In this document: positions 7,894 to 17,631 of the stretch, piece by piece | Layout of the letters: every line of letters starts with the position of its first letter | Numbering within the stretch: the stretch's first letter is position 1 | Source of the DNA: Idiomarina rhizosphaerae | GTDB taxonomy: Bacteria; Pseudomonadota; Gammaproteobacteria; Enterobacterales; Alteromonadaceae | Direction of reading: 5' to 3' | Length of the DNA stretch: 64,000 nt | NCBI RefSeq assembly: GCF_024159085.1 | Contig: NZ_JAMZDE010000003.1 | Span: forward strand, 186,001-250,000 | Position numbers and translations under genes: made by a program | The notes under the pieces: generated by a model | What the model saw: the letters and a program-made list of their open reading frames with translations, nothing else | Databases searched by the model: none | What the model was told of the DNA's origin: nothing

Positions 7894-9035
7894 AGGCCGA
7901 AAACGATTTTTTCGCTTTTGAGCATTCGGGCTATGTATTTCATGAGTAGCAGTGCGGCAGCCAGAGTGGCTACTGCGCTGATGACCGTTCCCATGACGTT
8001 TACGTTCTCACCGCGTATCAGTGACAGAAATGCCTGATGCTGCCCGGTTAATGGCAAGTAGTAGAGAATTGGATTTTTAAGTCGCGCAAATTCGACTCCG
8101 AATGACGCTGCCATTGGAATGATCAGCAAGAAGCTGATGTAGGTCTGTGCTTCTTTGAAGTTTTTCGCCCGGAAGGACACGAACAATTGCAGCGCAGTTG
8201 CAAACAATGCCAACGGCACCAGCAAAATAAACATCAGCACCATCATGCCGACGCTAAAGTTCACGTTCATGCCAATTTCGTGTAACGGAACGTAGGCAAA
8301 TATAATGGGTATGAGTACCAGTGACAATATTGCGCCGAACAATGAAAAGGTTGTTGCTGTCAGTGCTTTACCGGTAACAATGTCCCAGGTACTTAGCGGC
8401 TGACTCAGCAAAAACTCCAGTGAGTTGCGCTCGCGTTCGCCAGCACTGATATCAATAGCAACGTTCATACCAGACCAGAATACAGACAAGATAATAAATA
8501 CCAGTACACTGCCCATAATCAAGGCCGCTTTTGAACCCCGGGTTGCTAAGTCTTGCTTTTGCAATTGTATTGGTTGCACGACACGCGGATCCACGCCCCG
8601 CAATGTCAGACGATAAGCGGATATTTGGCTCGAATAAGCCTGTATCGCCTGCTCTACTCGTTTTATGTCGGTCTGCTGCTTTTGTGCTGACCAGTCGGCA
8701 CGTAAAATGACTTCTACCGGTTCTGCTTTACTAACGCTTTCCTGCCATTTTTCCGGCAAAGTTAATACGATAGGTGTCTGTGTTTTGGCCCAGTCATCCT
8801 GTTTAGCCACTACACCTTGTTCATTTAAGAACTCGACTAGCTGAGGGGCGTTCTCCTGACCTTTAATCGTTATTTCAACGTCGGCTTTATCGGTCAGCTG
8901 TGTTATCAGGAAAAAGAACGCCACAGCCATTAATAAGGGGCCGAAAAACGCATAGGACATTGCCGCTAAAACAGAACGTTTATCACGGATAGCGTCCCGG
9001 AACTCTTTTTTCCATACAGAAGTTAATGCACTCAT
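7890..9035 (-). CDS. natB: ABC-2 type permease, NatB-like
   Basis: A 381-residue integral membrane protein with the ABC-2 permease layout. An N-terminal amphipathic segment precedes one helix (about residues 27-45). A large extracytoplasmic domain (about 50-165) follows, then about five more helices between residues 170 and 370. The motif DISAGERERNSLEFLLSQPL after the second helix is characteristic of NatB-type permeases. With the adjacent ATPase it probably forms an exporter; NatAB of Bacillus extrudes sodium, but the substrate here is not proven. The start overlaps the stop of the ATPase gene by one base (TAATG), indicating coupling. The TAG stop lies within a REP element, so no gene-specific 3' region remains. 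Confidence 0.82.
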   Translation of the reverse strand: MSALTSVWKKEFRDAIRDKRSVLAAMSYAFFGPLLMAVAFFFLITQLTDKADVEITIKGQENAPQLVEFLNEQGVVAKQDDWAKTQTPIVLTLPEKWQESVSKAEPVEVILRADWSAQKQQTDIKRVEQAIQAYSSQISAYRLTLRGVDPRVVQPIQLQKQDLATRGSKAALIMGSVLVFIILSVFWSGMNVAIDISAGERERNSLEFLLSQPLSTWDIVTGKALTATTFSLFGAILSLVLIPIIFAYVPLHEIGMNVNFSVGMMVLMFILLVPLALFATALQLFVSFRAKNFKEAQTYISFLLIIPMAASFGVEFARLKNPILYYLPLTGQHQAFLSLIRGENVNVMGTVISAVATLAAALLLMKYIARMLKSEKIVFGL

Positions 9036-9769
9036 TAGGCTGCTATCCCCTCGTCGGTACCGATAATTTTAACGAAGGCGTCTTCCAGCTGTTGCTCGCC
9101 GGTCATATCGCACAGCTCCTGTGGTGTTCCCTCAGCTGCAACTTTGCCTTTTGCCATCACCACCACTCGGTCACATAGAGCGGCAACTTCCTGCATAACG
9201 TGGCTGGAAAACAAGATACAGGTGCCCTGAGCGCGTTGTTCGCGCAGCACATCTCTTAAAATTCGGGTACTCATAACGTCCAGCCCGCGGCTGGGTTCAT
9301 CCAGAATCAAGTGTTTCGGGCTGTGTACTAAAGCCTGAGCCAACGCTACTTTCATCCGCTGCCCTTGTGAAAACCCGGCAGTACGACGGTCTGCAAGCTC
9401 TTTAATATCCAGCGTCTCTATCACCTTCTCTACTGCCTGCCTTTGCTCTGTGCTTTTTAGCCCGTGCAGTCCGGCGAAATAAGCTACTTGCTCGCGTACG
9501 GTCAGGCGTTCGTATAAGCCAAACTTATCAGGGAATATACCAAGGTTACGGCGTGCACCAATCGGGTTCTGGTTGGCATCAACACCTTCAATCTCAGCTT
9601 TGCCGGTATCAGCCTGCAACAACCCGTAAATAATACGCAGACAAGTCGTTTTCCCGGCTCCGTTTGGCCCAAGAAGCCCGGTAATTTCACCATCTTTTGC
9701 CTGAAATGAGAGAGAGTCCAGCGCTTGCACATTTTTGAATGTTTTTGTCAGTGCATCTACGTTTATCAT
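9035..9769 (-). CDS. natA: ABC transporter ATPase, NatA-like
   Basis: A 244-residue nucleotide-binding protein. Walker A is GLLGPNGAGKTT (about residues 31-42), the ABC signature is FSQGQRMKVALAQAL (133-147), Walker B is HLILDEPSRGLD (153-164), and the H-loop is SSHVM (194-198). Signature FSQGQ in place of LSGGQ is typical of the NatA/CcmA-like exporter class. It powers the NatB-like permease encoded directly downstream. The gene starts 3 bases after the stop of a secreted peptidase gene, so the three form one operon read leftward. Confidence 0.88.
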   Translation of the reverse strand: MINVDALTKTFKNVQALDSLSFQAKDGEITGLLGPNGAGKTTCLRIIYGLLQADTGKAEIEGVDANQNPIGARRNLGIFPDKFGLYERLTVREQVAYFAGLHGLKSTEQRQAVEKVIETLDIKELADRRTAGFSQGQRMKVALAQALVHSPKHLILDEPSRGLDVMSTRILRDVLREQRAQGTCILFSSHVMQEVAALCDRVVVMAKGKVAAEGTPQELCDMTGEQQLEDAFVKIIGTDEGIAA

Positions 9770-9772
9770 TAT

Positions 9773-11218
9773 TTATAGCCCCGCTGCATTCTGGTTCAGC
9801 ACAAATGGCTTAAGTCTTTGTTCTTTTAAGCAGCTGCCGTCAATATTTTCGATAGAACCTTGCTCGATAAAATCTGCAATAAGCTTATTAGCGCAGGTAT
9901 GGCTGGCTATGGTATGCCCTGCGTTAGGTGCAACCAGATGTTTACTGTTAGGTAAGGTTCTGTGCGCAATTTCGCCCCATTCCGGAGGCGTCACCGGGTC
10001 CAGCTCTCCCGATAACAGCAAAATCGGCTTATCACTAACGACCGGATCGGACCAATAAGATGGCACACTCGATGATTGCCAACCCGCACACATGTCGACA
10101 AAGGCATCACCGGTACGGCTGCCAATAAACTCATTGTTGCCGTCCTGCGCGAAAAGCTCAGGAGTCGCCCTTGGCAAATCTTCACCACACACAACCGAGA
10201 GCATAAGCCCCAGGTAAATACTGTTTTGTGACATAGTACCGCCCATCAACCCCAGTATTGCATGGTAGTTTCCTTCCGCTGCGGAATGAATAGCGTAAGG
10301 CAATAGCTGACGAGTACTGGGGTGATATAAAGCAACACGAATAATTGAACTAAAACGCCCGGGAGTCAGTTTTATTTCCAGCGGCTCAAAAGAGAGAGGG
10401 TCACGAGTTTCCAGCAATATATTCTCAGCTTCAAGCTCACTCATCACCTCATAGTATTCTTGATCCAGGTTAGGGAACTTCTCATGACACGGGCTTTGTT
10501 CGGAACAGTCTTTGAGCATTTCTTCAAATGCATTGGCTCCGTGTTGACCGAAAGGCCCGATGATTACCTGAGGCGGAGCTACGGCATCGAGGGTAGCCGT
10601 ACGAACTGAGCTCGGTGCTTCACGTAAATAGGTTAGTCCAACGCGCGTTCCATAAGAGCCGCCATAAAGGTTCAGTTGCTCTATACCTAAATGTTCACGT
10701 ACTCGTTCAAAGTCTTTAACGGCGTTAACCGTATGATATTGCGTTGTATCTGTATCAGGGTACTGTTCCTGACATTCACGGCTCAAGGCTCTAAGATCCT
10801 GCTCATCGTCAGCACGTATCAATTCGTCCGGGCGTTTAATATCACATTCAAGCGGATGACTTTTACCCGTTCCACGCTGATCAATTAGAAGGATATCGCG
10901 CTTTTGACGCACCGCTTCGAACATGCGCGCTATCATTGGGGTTAATTCGGTGGCGGCCTGCCCCGGCCCTCCGGCCAGAATGAGCATAGGATCGGCTTGC
11001 GCTCCTTCCTGAATAGCGGGAAGAATTGCGTAGTAAATACCAATATGCTTGCCGTCGGGTTGTTCGTAATTTTCAGGAACTGAAACCGTGCCACAGTGCA
11101 GTTTCTCCTGCACGCCGGGTAAATAACAGCTCGAAGCTTCATTTATTTTTGTCTGTGCCTGACCGCTATGCGGTATCAGTCCCAGTAACAGTAGCGATAA
11201 TGCCATCCATTGTTTCAT
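9773..11218 (-). CDS. Secreted alpha/beta-hydrolase, tripeptidyl aminopeptidase-like (S33)
   Basis: A 481-residue exported hydrolase. Residues 1-21 form a signal peptide ending in GQAQ. The oxyanion and N-terminal part carries LILAGGPGQAA; the nucleophile elbow is YGGSYGTRVGL with the catalytic serine near residue 189. The C-terminal TAP-like region supplies the aspartate in LSGELDPVTPP and the histidine in PNAGHTIASH. Several cysteines suggest disulphides, consistent with the periplasm. Homologues release amino acids or short peptides from N-termini. It heads an operon with natA and natB, which may be functionally linked or only co-transcribed. Confidence 0.85.
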   Translation of the reverse strand: MKQWMALSLLLLGLIPHSGQAQTKINEASSCYLPGVQEKLHCGTVSVPENYEQPDGKHIGIYYAILPAIQEGAQADPMLILAGGPGQAATELTPMIARMFEAVRQKRDILLIDQRGTGKSHPLECDIKRPDELIRADDEQDLRALSRECQEQYPDTDTTQYHTVNAVKDFERVREHLGIEQLNLYGGSYGTRVGLTYLREAPSSVRTATLDAVAPPQVIIGPFGQHGANAFEEMLKDCSEQSPCHEKFPNLDQEYYEVMSELEAENILLETRDPLSFEPLEIKLTPGRFSSIIRVALYHPSTRQLLPYAIHSAAEGNYHAILGLMGGTMSQNSIYLGLMLSVVCGEDLPRATPELFAQDGNNEFIGSRTGDAFVDMCAGWQSSSVPSYWSDPVVSDKPILLLSGELDPVTPPEWGEIAHRTLPNSKHLVAPNAGHTIASHTCANKLIADFIEQGSIENIDGSCLKEQRLKPFVLNQNAAGL

Positions 11219-11310
11219 AGCGGTTCCGTTTATATATGCAACGGATCTATTGTCGTAGAGAACAGGGGAGAATTACAAGGTAAGTCACTGATTGATTTGT
11301 TAGAAGATGT

Positions 11311-11338
11311 AAAAAAGCCCGCAAATTTGCAGGCTTTT
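11311..11338. terminator. Bidirectional rho-independent terminator
   Basis: AAAAGCC on the left pairs with GGCTTTT on the right, with a palindromic GCAAATTTGC between them. An A-run on the left and TTTT on the right allow function on either strand. It lies between the DUF3718 gene, whose transcript would end here, and the promoter side of the S33 peptidase operon. Confidence 0.7.
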
Positions 11339-11364
11339 AGAAAATAGCGTTGTCGGTGCTTAAC

Positions 11365-11739
11365 TTACAGGCCAGCGCGATCTTTAATTGCTACTGCAAT
11401 TGCACTGCTGCCGTGGCCGTTAGACTGCGCCCATTCGTAGTCGCCTGAAGCTTTTAATTCATCTACTGACAAACGGCCAACAATGAACTCACCAATGTCT
11501 TGTGAACCATTTGACATGGCAAATTGCAATAAGCTCTGACCATTACACTGAATACCACTGTAAATATCGCGCACGCGTACACGAGCATCACGTAATTTTT
11601 TACGCATACGCATGGTGTCATCACCCTGTACGTATGTGCACAAGCTTAAAGCCAATTCATTTGCCTCTGCGCTCTTTGAAAACGTTACGCCAGTTGCCGC
11701 AACGGCAGCCATCATGGTGCCTAATACAATTGCTTTCAT
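11365..11739 (-). CDS. DUF3718 family exported protein
   Basis: A 124-residue protein with an N-terminal signal peptide (about residues 1-26, cleavage after EA or nearby). It is of the small DUF3718 type found in Alteromonadales and relatives. Recognisable features are two cysteines (LCTYVQ and IQCNG), the RKKLRDARVRVRDIY helix, and the NGQSLLQFAM segment. The function is unknown; it is probably periplasmic. It ends just before a strong terminator and is separated from folA by about 110 bases with no obvious structure. The family name is from memory of its motifs. Confidence 0.72.
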   Translation of the reverse strand: MKAIVLGTMMAAVAATGVTFSKSAEANELALSLCTYVQGDDTMRMRKKLRDARVRVRDIYSGIQCNGQSLLQFAMSNGSQDIGEFIVGRLSVDELKASGDYEWAQSNGHGSSAIAVAIKDRAGL

Positions 11740-11849
11740 CTAAAACCCCATCACAAGATTGTTCAAAAATTCATCAGGATGATACTACGAACTCAAGCTT
11801 GCTGCAATGGCTTAAAATGCATGTAAGTTACTGAATTTATAACTTCTTA

Positions 11850-12350
11850 TTAACTTACTCTGTCGAAAATAAGAGTACTAAAGTTATGAGAATTGCGCTC
11901 ATCAGCGGCAAAGTTTTGCCGCTCTACCTCTTGCCAGTCGGCGACTTGATGATAATCAGGAAAGTAAGTATCACCCTCAACATTTAGTTCTATTTTAGTA
12001 ACATATAGTCGGTCTGCGAGGGGTAAAAATTTTTCATAAATTTTTCCTCCGCCAATCACCATCAGCTCATCAACCGGACCTGCAGCAGCTATTGCCTGTT
12101 GTACCCCGGACACCCAAACCACCTGACTGTCCTGATTTTCCGAACGATCCGTTCGACGACTTAGAACGATATTTTTGCGCCCAGGCAAAGGACGACCAAT
12201 TGACTCGAAAGTCCGGCGCCCCATAACAATTGGCTTACCTAAGGTAATTTTTTTGAAATATTGCAACTCGTCCGGCAGGTGCCACGGCATTTTGTTATCT
12301 TTTCCGATAACCCGATTATCGGCCATAGCAACCACGAGTGATATTTTCAT
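11850..12350 (-). CDS. folA: Dihydrofolate reductase
   Basis: A 166-residue enzyme that reduces dihydrofolate to tetrahydrofolate with NADPH. Typical motifs are SLVVAMADNRVIGKDNKMPWHLPDELQYFK at the N-terminus (given here only as a landmark, residues 4-33), PIVMGRRTFESIG (40-52), RKNIVLSR, and VIGGGKIYEKFLP (98-110). The active-site acid after PWHLP is glutamate in the alignment position where E. coli has Asp27, a change seen in other bacterial enzymes. Upstream, 19 bases separate its start from a REP pair that also abuts obgE. Length and motifs fit a chromosomal FolA, not a plasmid trimethoprim-resistance enzyme. Confidence 0.95.
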   Translation of the reverse strand: MKISLVVAMADNRVIGKDNKMPWHLPDELQYFKKITLGKPIVMGRRTFESIGRPLPGRKNIVLSRRTDRSENQDSQVVWVSGVQQAIAAAGPVDELMVIGGGKIYEKFLPLADRLYVTKIELNVEGDTYFPDYHQVADWQEVERQNFAADERNSHNFSTLIFDRVS

Positions 12351-12369
12351 TCGACGATACCCTTAATGC

Positions 12370-13588
<1,219 letters not shown>

Positions 13589-13633
13589 CTACTTATCACT
13601 TATAGAATACTGTGCAAAATTCTAGCACATATG

Positions 13634-13662
13634 AAAAAGCCCCGCCGTAAGGCAGGGCTTTC
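13634..13662. terminator. Rho-independent terminator after rpmA
   Basis: AAAGCCC and GGGCTTT arms with a CGCC-gtaa-GGC core form a GC-rich hairpin flanked by an A-run on the left, read as U-run on the minus strand. It lies between rpmA and obgE, so a fraction of rplU-rpmA transcripts probably stops here. Confidence 0.75.
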
Positions 13663-13695
13663 AGAACCGAAACTTTTCAGTTTATGTTCACATTA

Positions 13696-13953
13696 TTAGT
13701 CAGTAATAACGCTCACAAATTTACGGTTTTTGCTGCCCTTCACATCAAAAGACACTTTGCCTTCTGAGGTTGCAAATAATGTGTGGTCTTTACCAATACC
13801 GACGTTCGCACCAGCGTGGAACTTAGTACCACGTTGACGAACCAGGATGTTGCCTGCTAATACAGACTCACCACCGAAGCGCTTAACACCGAGACGTTTA
13901 CTCTCTGAGTCGCGACCGTTTTTAGTAGAACCACCAGCCTTTTTATGTGCCAT
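13696..13953 (-). CDS. rpmA: 50S ribosomal protein L27
   Basis: An 85-residue basic protein with the canonical start [20 protein letters not shown] and the [15 protein letters not shown] segment. L27 sits at the peptidyl-transferase centre of the large subunit, where its N-terminus reaches the tRNA ends. Length matches E. coli L27. It lies 15 bases downstream of rplU in the same operon. Confidence 0.98.
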   Translation of the reverse strand: MAHKKAGGSTKNGRDSESKRLGVKRFGGESVLAGNILVRQRGTKFHAGANVGIGKDHTLFATSEGKVSFDVKGSKNRKFVSVITD

Positions 13954-13968
13954 GTCGTTACCCCTTAA

Positions 13969-14280
13969 TTAGCTGTTGATACCAGTGATTTTCACTTCCG
14001 TGAACCACTGACGATGGCCTTGTTGACGGCGAGAATGCTTACGACGACGGAACTTGACGATTTTAATTTTATCGCCACGACCGTGATCAATCACTTCCGC
14101 TTTCACTTTACCACCGGACACGAACGGAGCACCGATGTTTACATCGCTGCCGTCTGAAACCATCAAAACCTGGTCGAATTCAACTACATCACCGGTAGCT
14201 GCTTCCAGTTTTTCCAGGCGGACGATTTGGCCTTCAGACACACGGTGCTGCTTACCGCCACTTTGGAATACTGCGTACAT
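13969..14280 (-). CDS. rplU: 50S ribosomal protein L21
   Basis: A 103-residue ribosomal protein beginning [14 protein letters not shown], the conserved L21 start, with [16 protein letters not shown] in the C-terminal half that contacts 23S rRNA. The open frame continues nine codons upstream to 14307, but family alignment and the upstream GGAG favour the ATG at 14280. It heads the rplU-rpmA(-obgE) operon and is divergent from ispB. Confidence 0.97.
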   Translation of the reverse strand: MYAVFQSGGKQHRVSEGQIVRLEKLEAATGDVVEFDQVLMVSDGSDVNIGAPFVSGGKVKAEVIDHGRGDKIKIVKFRRRKHSRRQQGHRQWFTEVKITGINS

Positions 14281-14469
14281 ATTATTCTCCACAACCCTAT
14301 TGGGCATCCAAATTCAAATCAGGGCGCGAATTGTACGTAATCCCGCCAGCGATCGCAACCCTTAATTTGAACTTAAAAGCAGCGCCGCTTACCGCGGATT
14401 GAGTTTCCGCTCCGCTATAAATAGTGTACCATCTGTTTTCCGTTAAATTTTGTAAATAAACAGATATCT

Positions 14470-15444
14470 ATGATGGATATGCAGTCCATTAACGCATTAG
14501 CCAGAGACGACATGCTTGGTGTTAATGCATTAATAGGTGAACAACTTCAATCGGATGTTGCCTTAATTAACCAGTTAGGCCTTTATATTGTCAACAGTGG
14601 CGGTAAACGCTTACGCCCACTGCTTGCCATATTAGCTTGTCGGGCCCTGGGTTATGAAGGTAACGATCACCGCAAACTTGCTACGATTATCGAGTTTATT
14701 CATACCGCGACTCTGCTTCATGACGACGTCGTTGATGAATCTGAACTGCGCCGCGGACGCAAAACCGCCAACGCGGTGTTTGGTAATGAAGCCAGCGTAT
14801 TGGTTGGCGACTTCCTTTATACCCGCGCTTTTCAGTTAATGGTTGATTTAGACTCCCTGCGGATACTGCGCATTTTAGCGGACGCCACCAACGTCATATC
14901 TGAAGGTGAGGTGTTGCAGTTAATGAACTGTAACGACCCGGATACCTCAGAAGCCAGCTACTTTAATGTTATTTACGGTAAAACCGCCAAGCTGTTTGAG
15001 GCCGCTACGGAATTAGCCGGTGTACTAACCGAACAGGATGCGAAGGTGACTCAGCAACTGGCTGATTACGGTCGTTACTTGGGCACCGCGTTTCAGCTAG
15101 TAGATGATTTAATGGATTACACCGCTGATAGCGAATCTATGGGCAAGAATGCCGGTGACGACCTGGCGGAAGGCAAGCCAACGCTGCCGTTGTTATACGC
15201 TATGTGGCACGGCAACGAAGTAGAACAAAAGCTGATTCGCGAAGCCATTGAACAAGGCGACGGGCGTGAGCACTTACAAACCGTGCTGACCGCTATGGAA
15301 CGAACGGGAGCATTACAGTATACCCGCGATAAAGCCTTAGAAGCGGCCGAACAAGCGCGCCAGTCCCTAAGCGAACTCCCCGACTCCGACTACAAACAAG
15401 CCCTGCTCACCCTAACCCACCTGGCAGTCGACCGAGTGGCTTAG
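14470..15444 (+). CDS. ispB: Octaprenyl diphosphate synthase
   Basis: A 324-residue trans-prenyltransferase that builds the isoprenoid side chain of ubiquinone and menaquinone. The two aspartate-rich motifs are LLHDDVVDES (first, about residues 82-91) and QLVDDLMDYT (second, about 210-219). GGKRLRPLLA near residue 40 binds isopentenyl diphosphate. Sequence similarity to E. coli IspB runs over the full length. The start could be the ATG at 14470 or the next codon 14473. The gene is divergent from rplU, the same arrangement as in E. coli, and is followed by a 590-base repeat-filled gap. Confidence 0.95.
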   Translation: MMDMQSINALARDDMLGVNALIGEQLQSDVALINQLGLYIVNSGGKRLRPLLAILACRALGYEGNDHRKLATIIEFIHTATLLHDDVVDESELRRGRKTANAVFGNEASVLVGDFLYTRAFQLMVDLDSLRILRILADATNVISEGEVLQLMNCNDPDTSEASYFNVIYGKTAKLFEAATELAGVLTEQDAKVTQQLADYGRYLGTAFQLVDDLMDYTADSESMGKNAGDDLAEGKPTLPLLYAMWHGNEVEQKLIREAIEQGDGREHLQTVLTAMERTGALQYTRDKALEAAEQARQSLSELPDSDYKQALLTLTHLAVDRVA

Positions 15445-15460
15445 GCAGGCTTGGAGAAAA

Positions 15461-15587
15461 GAAATGCCTTGGGGGAGCGGGCTCTGTTTCGGAGGACGCC
15501 CGTGAATACATCCCTGTAGGGCTTGGGTAGCGCCATCCATGGCGCTACACACCTCCGAAACAGAACCCTTCCCGCTTTAGGCATTTC
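15461..15587. repeat. Long inverted-repeat element, copy 1 (second repeat family)
   Basis: Outer arms GAAATGCC...AGCGGG and CTGTTTCGGAGG pair with CCTCCGAAACAG and CCGCT...GGCATTTC. Inside is a conserved loop containing CGTGAATACATCCCTGTAGG and the palindrome at 15527-15548, GTAGCGCCAT-CC-ATGGCGCTAC. The loop recurs, inverted, at 28917-28972, but with different arms. The element lies between the convergent genes ispB and mdh. Confidence 0.8.
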
Positions 15588-15597
15588 CAATTAGCAT

Positions 15598-15675
15598 CGC
15601 CATCCATGGCCTTCGACACTCTGCCAGAGAAACCTTCAACACTCGTAACGCTTGAAAGTGAGCAACCTGCCCTTC
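15598..15675. repeat. Half-copy of the second repeat family
   Basis: CCATGGCCTTCGACACTC, then a GCCA-AGAA stretch, TCAACACTC, AACGCT and AACCTGCCC align with 20567-20640 in the DUF885/acnB gap, but no complementary left arm is present. It looks like the right half of an element of the 20508 type. Confidence 0.6.
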
Positions 15676-15685
15676 AACCGCTTTC

Positions 15686-15749
15686 GTAGCCTGATGTTCA
15701 CATCAGGTGAGATATTTAAACATTGGACCTGACGTGAACGTCAGGCTAC
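15686..15749. repeat. REP pair (BIME), TG/CG variants, long linker
   Basis: Hairpins CCTGATGT-TC-ACATCAGG and CCTGACGT-GA-ACGTCAGG in inverted orientation with a 20-base linker, giving a 64-base unit rather than 56. It is the first of three similar units before mdh. Confidence 0.92.
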
Positions 15750-15816
15750 ATACCTTTCAGCAAGTAGCTCGGAAATATTGGGGTGTGTCAGTATTGGCGA
15801 AAAGTCATTGCTGGAG

Positions 15817-15880
15817 GTAGCCTGATGTTCACATCAGGTGGGATATTTGCACATTGGGCCTGACGTGAACGTCAGGCTAC
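15817..15880. repeat. REP pair (BIME), TG/CG variants, second of three
   Basis: Same hairpins and linker length as the preceding pair. The flanks also repeat: CTTTCAGCAAGTAG follows both this and the previous unit, so a segment of about 131 bases was duplicated. Confidence 0.92.
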
Positions 15881-15939
15881 ATGACTTTCAGCAAGTAGCG
15901 TGGAAATGTTGGGGCGGCTATTACGGGAGTCGAAGATCT

Positions 15940-16003
15940 GTAGCCTGATGTTTACATCAGGTGAAATATCCGAACATCGCACCTGACGTGAACGTCAGGC
16001 TAC
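15940..16003. repeat. REP pair (BIME), TG/CG variants, third of three
   Basis: The left hairpin is CCTGATGT-TT-ACATCAGG and the right is CCTGACGT-GA-ACGTCAGG. The unit is enclosed by the larger inverted repeat GGGGCGGCTATTACGGGAG (15911-15929) and the matching CTCCTGTAATAGCCGCCCC (16008-16026), so the REP pair sits in the loop of a longer hairpin just past the mdh stop. Confidence 0.9.
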
Positions 16004-16037
16004 GCGTCTCCTGTAATAGCCGCCCCAATGTTTCAGC

Positions 16038-16970
16038 TTAGCTGGCGAAGTCGATGCCAGTTTTGATGTCGCCTTTCAGGCCGTCTAGCATGTCGTCCAT
16101 GCATTTTTGTTCGAATGCACTTAGCTTGCCGTAAGACAGGATTTCTTCTGCGCCGTTTTTGCCTAAGCGTACTGGCTGCGCGAAGAACTTAGCGTTGTCG
16201 CCAGGGCCTTCTACGTAGGTGCACTCAATAGTGTCCTGACCTTGCAGGCCTTTCAGCAGTGACAATGCAAAACGTGCTGCAGCCTGACCCATAGAAAGGG
16301 TTGCTGAACCGCCGCCGGCTTTGGCTTCAACTACTTCGGTACCTGCGTTCTGGATACGGTGAGTTAAGTCTTTGATTTCTTGCTCTGTAAACTCAACACC
16401 TTCAACCTGAGACAGCAATGGCAGAATAGTCGTACCACTGTGACCGCCAATTACCGGAACTTGTACGTTTTCTGGGTTCAGACCACGCAGTTCACCTACA
16501 AAGGCTTCTGAACGAATAACGTCCAGTGTAGTGACACCGAACAGTTTACGCTTGTCGTAACAACCAGCTTGCTTCAGTACTTCTGCTGCAATTGGAACGG
16601 TAGTGTTTACTGGGTTAGTAATAATGCCCACACAAGCGTTAGGACAGTTGTCTGCAACGCCTTGCACTAAGTTTTTAACGATGCCTGCGTTCATGTTGAA
16701 CAGGTCAGAGCGATCCATACCCGGCTTACGCGGCACGCCGGCAGGAATTAATACGATATCGCTGCCAACTAATGCTGATGCTAAGTCGTCTTTACCGAAG
16801 CCTGTTACTTTCACGTCGGTAGGGATATGACTTAAGTCAACCGCCACACCTGGAACTACTGGCGCAACGTCATACAACGATAATTCTGAACCTGCTGGTA
16901 ATTGGGTTTTCAGAAGTAATGACAATGCCTGGCCGATACCACCGGCCGCACCTAATACGGCTACTTTCAT
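16038..16970 (-). CDS. mdh: Malate dehydrogenase
   Basis: A 310-residue NAD-dependent enzyme that interconverts malate and oxaloacetate in the TCA cycle. Motifs: [19 protein letters not shown] (NAD-binding, residues 3-21), the mobile loop [14 protein letters not shown] with the substrate arginines (about 77-90), [12 protein letters not shown], and the catalytic [12 protein letters not shown] (about 174-185). Length equals E. coli Mdh (312). It is divergent from argR with a 187-base gap, as in E. coli. Confidence 0.98.
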   Translation of the reverse strand: MKVAVLGAAGGIGQALSLLLKTQLPAGSELSLYDVAPVVPGVAVDLSHIPTDVKVTGFGKDDLASALVGSDIVLIPAGVPRKPGMDRSDLFNMNAGIVKNLVQGVADNCPNACVGIITNPVNTTVPIAAEVLKQAGCYDKRKLFGVTTLDVIRSEAFVGELRGLNPENVQVPVIGGHSGTTILPLLSQVEGVEFTEQEIKDLTHRIQNAGTEVVEAKAGGGSATLSMGQAAARFALSLLKGLQGQDTIECTYVEGPGDNAKFFAQPVRLGKNGAEEILSYGKLSAFEQKCMDDMLDGLKGDIKTGIDFAS

Positions 16971-17157
16971 CTCAGACTCCGTTTTTGTTGGTCAATTTAA
17001 ACTGCTTAAAAATGCAGAATTTGGGGCAAAACTGTACTCCTATATCAATAAAAATACAACTTTGCGCGATCCACATTCAGCACTCGAATAGCGCATCTTT
17101 ATGCAGTACACTGTTCATAATTATAGCACGTAAACAGCATAGGAATTTGACACTCAC

Positions 17158-17631
17158 ATGGTGCAGGACACGTTACTCGAAGCTTTTAAAACTTTGCTCC
17201 GCGAAGAGCGTTATGGCTCTCAAGGGGAAATTGTTAACGCCTTAAAAGCCGAGGGCTTTGATAACATTAGCCAGTCTAAAGTGTCGCGCATGCTGAGTAA
17301 GCAGGGAGCGGTTCGTACCCGCAATGCAAAACAGGAAATGGTTTACTGTTTACCGCCTGATTTAGCAGTACCTTCCACCCGGGCACCATTAAGCCAGCTT
17401 GTACTGGATATTCAGCATAATGATGTGATGGTCATTATTCGCACAAGCCCGGGCGCCGCTCAGTTAATTGCGCGACTGCTGGATTCGGTCGGTAAAAAAG
17501 AAGGCGTACTTGGTACTATTGCCGGTGACGACACTATTTTTATTGCACCGCTTAAAGTTGCTGATATTGAATTCACTTTGCGAAAAGTACGCGAGCTGTT
17601 TGCGAATCAGGCGGTACTGCCCTCTTCATAG
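17158..17631 (+). CDS. argR: Arginine repressor ArgR
   Basis: A 157-residue hexameric transcription factor. The N-terminal winged helix (about residues 1-70) includes [16 protein letters not shown] and the recognition region [12 protein letters not shown]. The C-terminal arginine-binding and oligomerisation domain has [16 protein letters not shown] and [13 protein letters not shown], whose aspartates contact arginine. It represses arginine biosynthesis and helps resolve ColE1-type dimers in E. coli. I looked for an ARG box upstream but saw only weak matches. Its end overlaps the DyP peroxidase gene on the other strand by 25 bases. Confidence 0.96.
   Translation: MVQDTLLEAFKTLLREERYGSQGEIVNALKAEGFDNISQSKVSRMLSKQGAVRTRNAKQEMVYCLPPDLAVPSTRAPLSQLVLDIQHNDVMVIIRTSPGAAQLIARLLDSVGKKEGVLGTIAGDDTIFIAPLKVADIEFTLRKVRELFANQAVLPSS

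Noticed and set aside
15686-16003. Regularly spaced palindromes considered as a CRISPR array
   Set aside because: Only three units, spacing of 67 and 59 bases, hairpins in inverted pairs, the same units scattered over the window, and no cas genes. These are REP pairs.
16971-17157. Possible ARG boxes in the mdh/argR gap
   Set aside because: Several AT-rich near-matches to TGAAT-N6-ATTCA, but none close enough to report as an operator.
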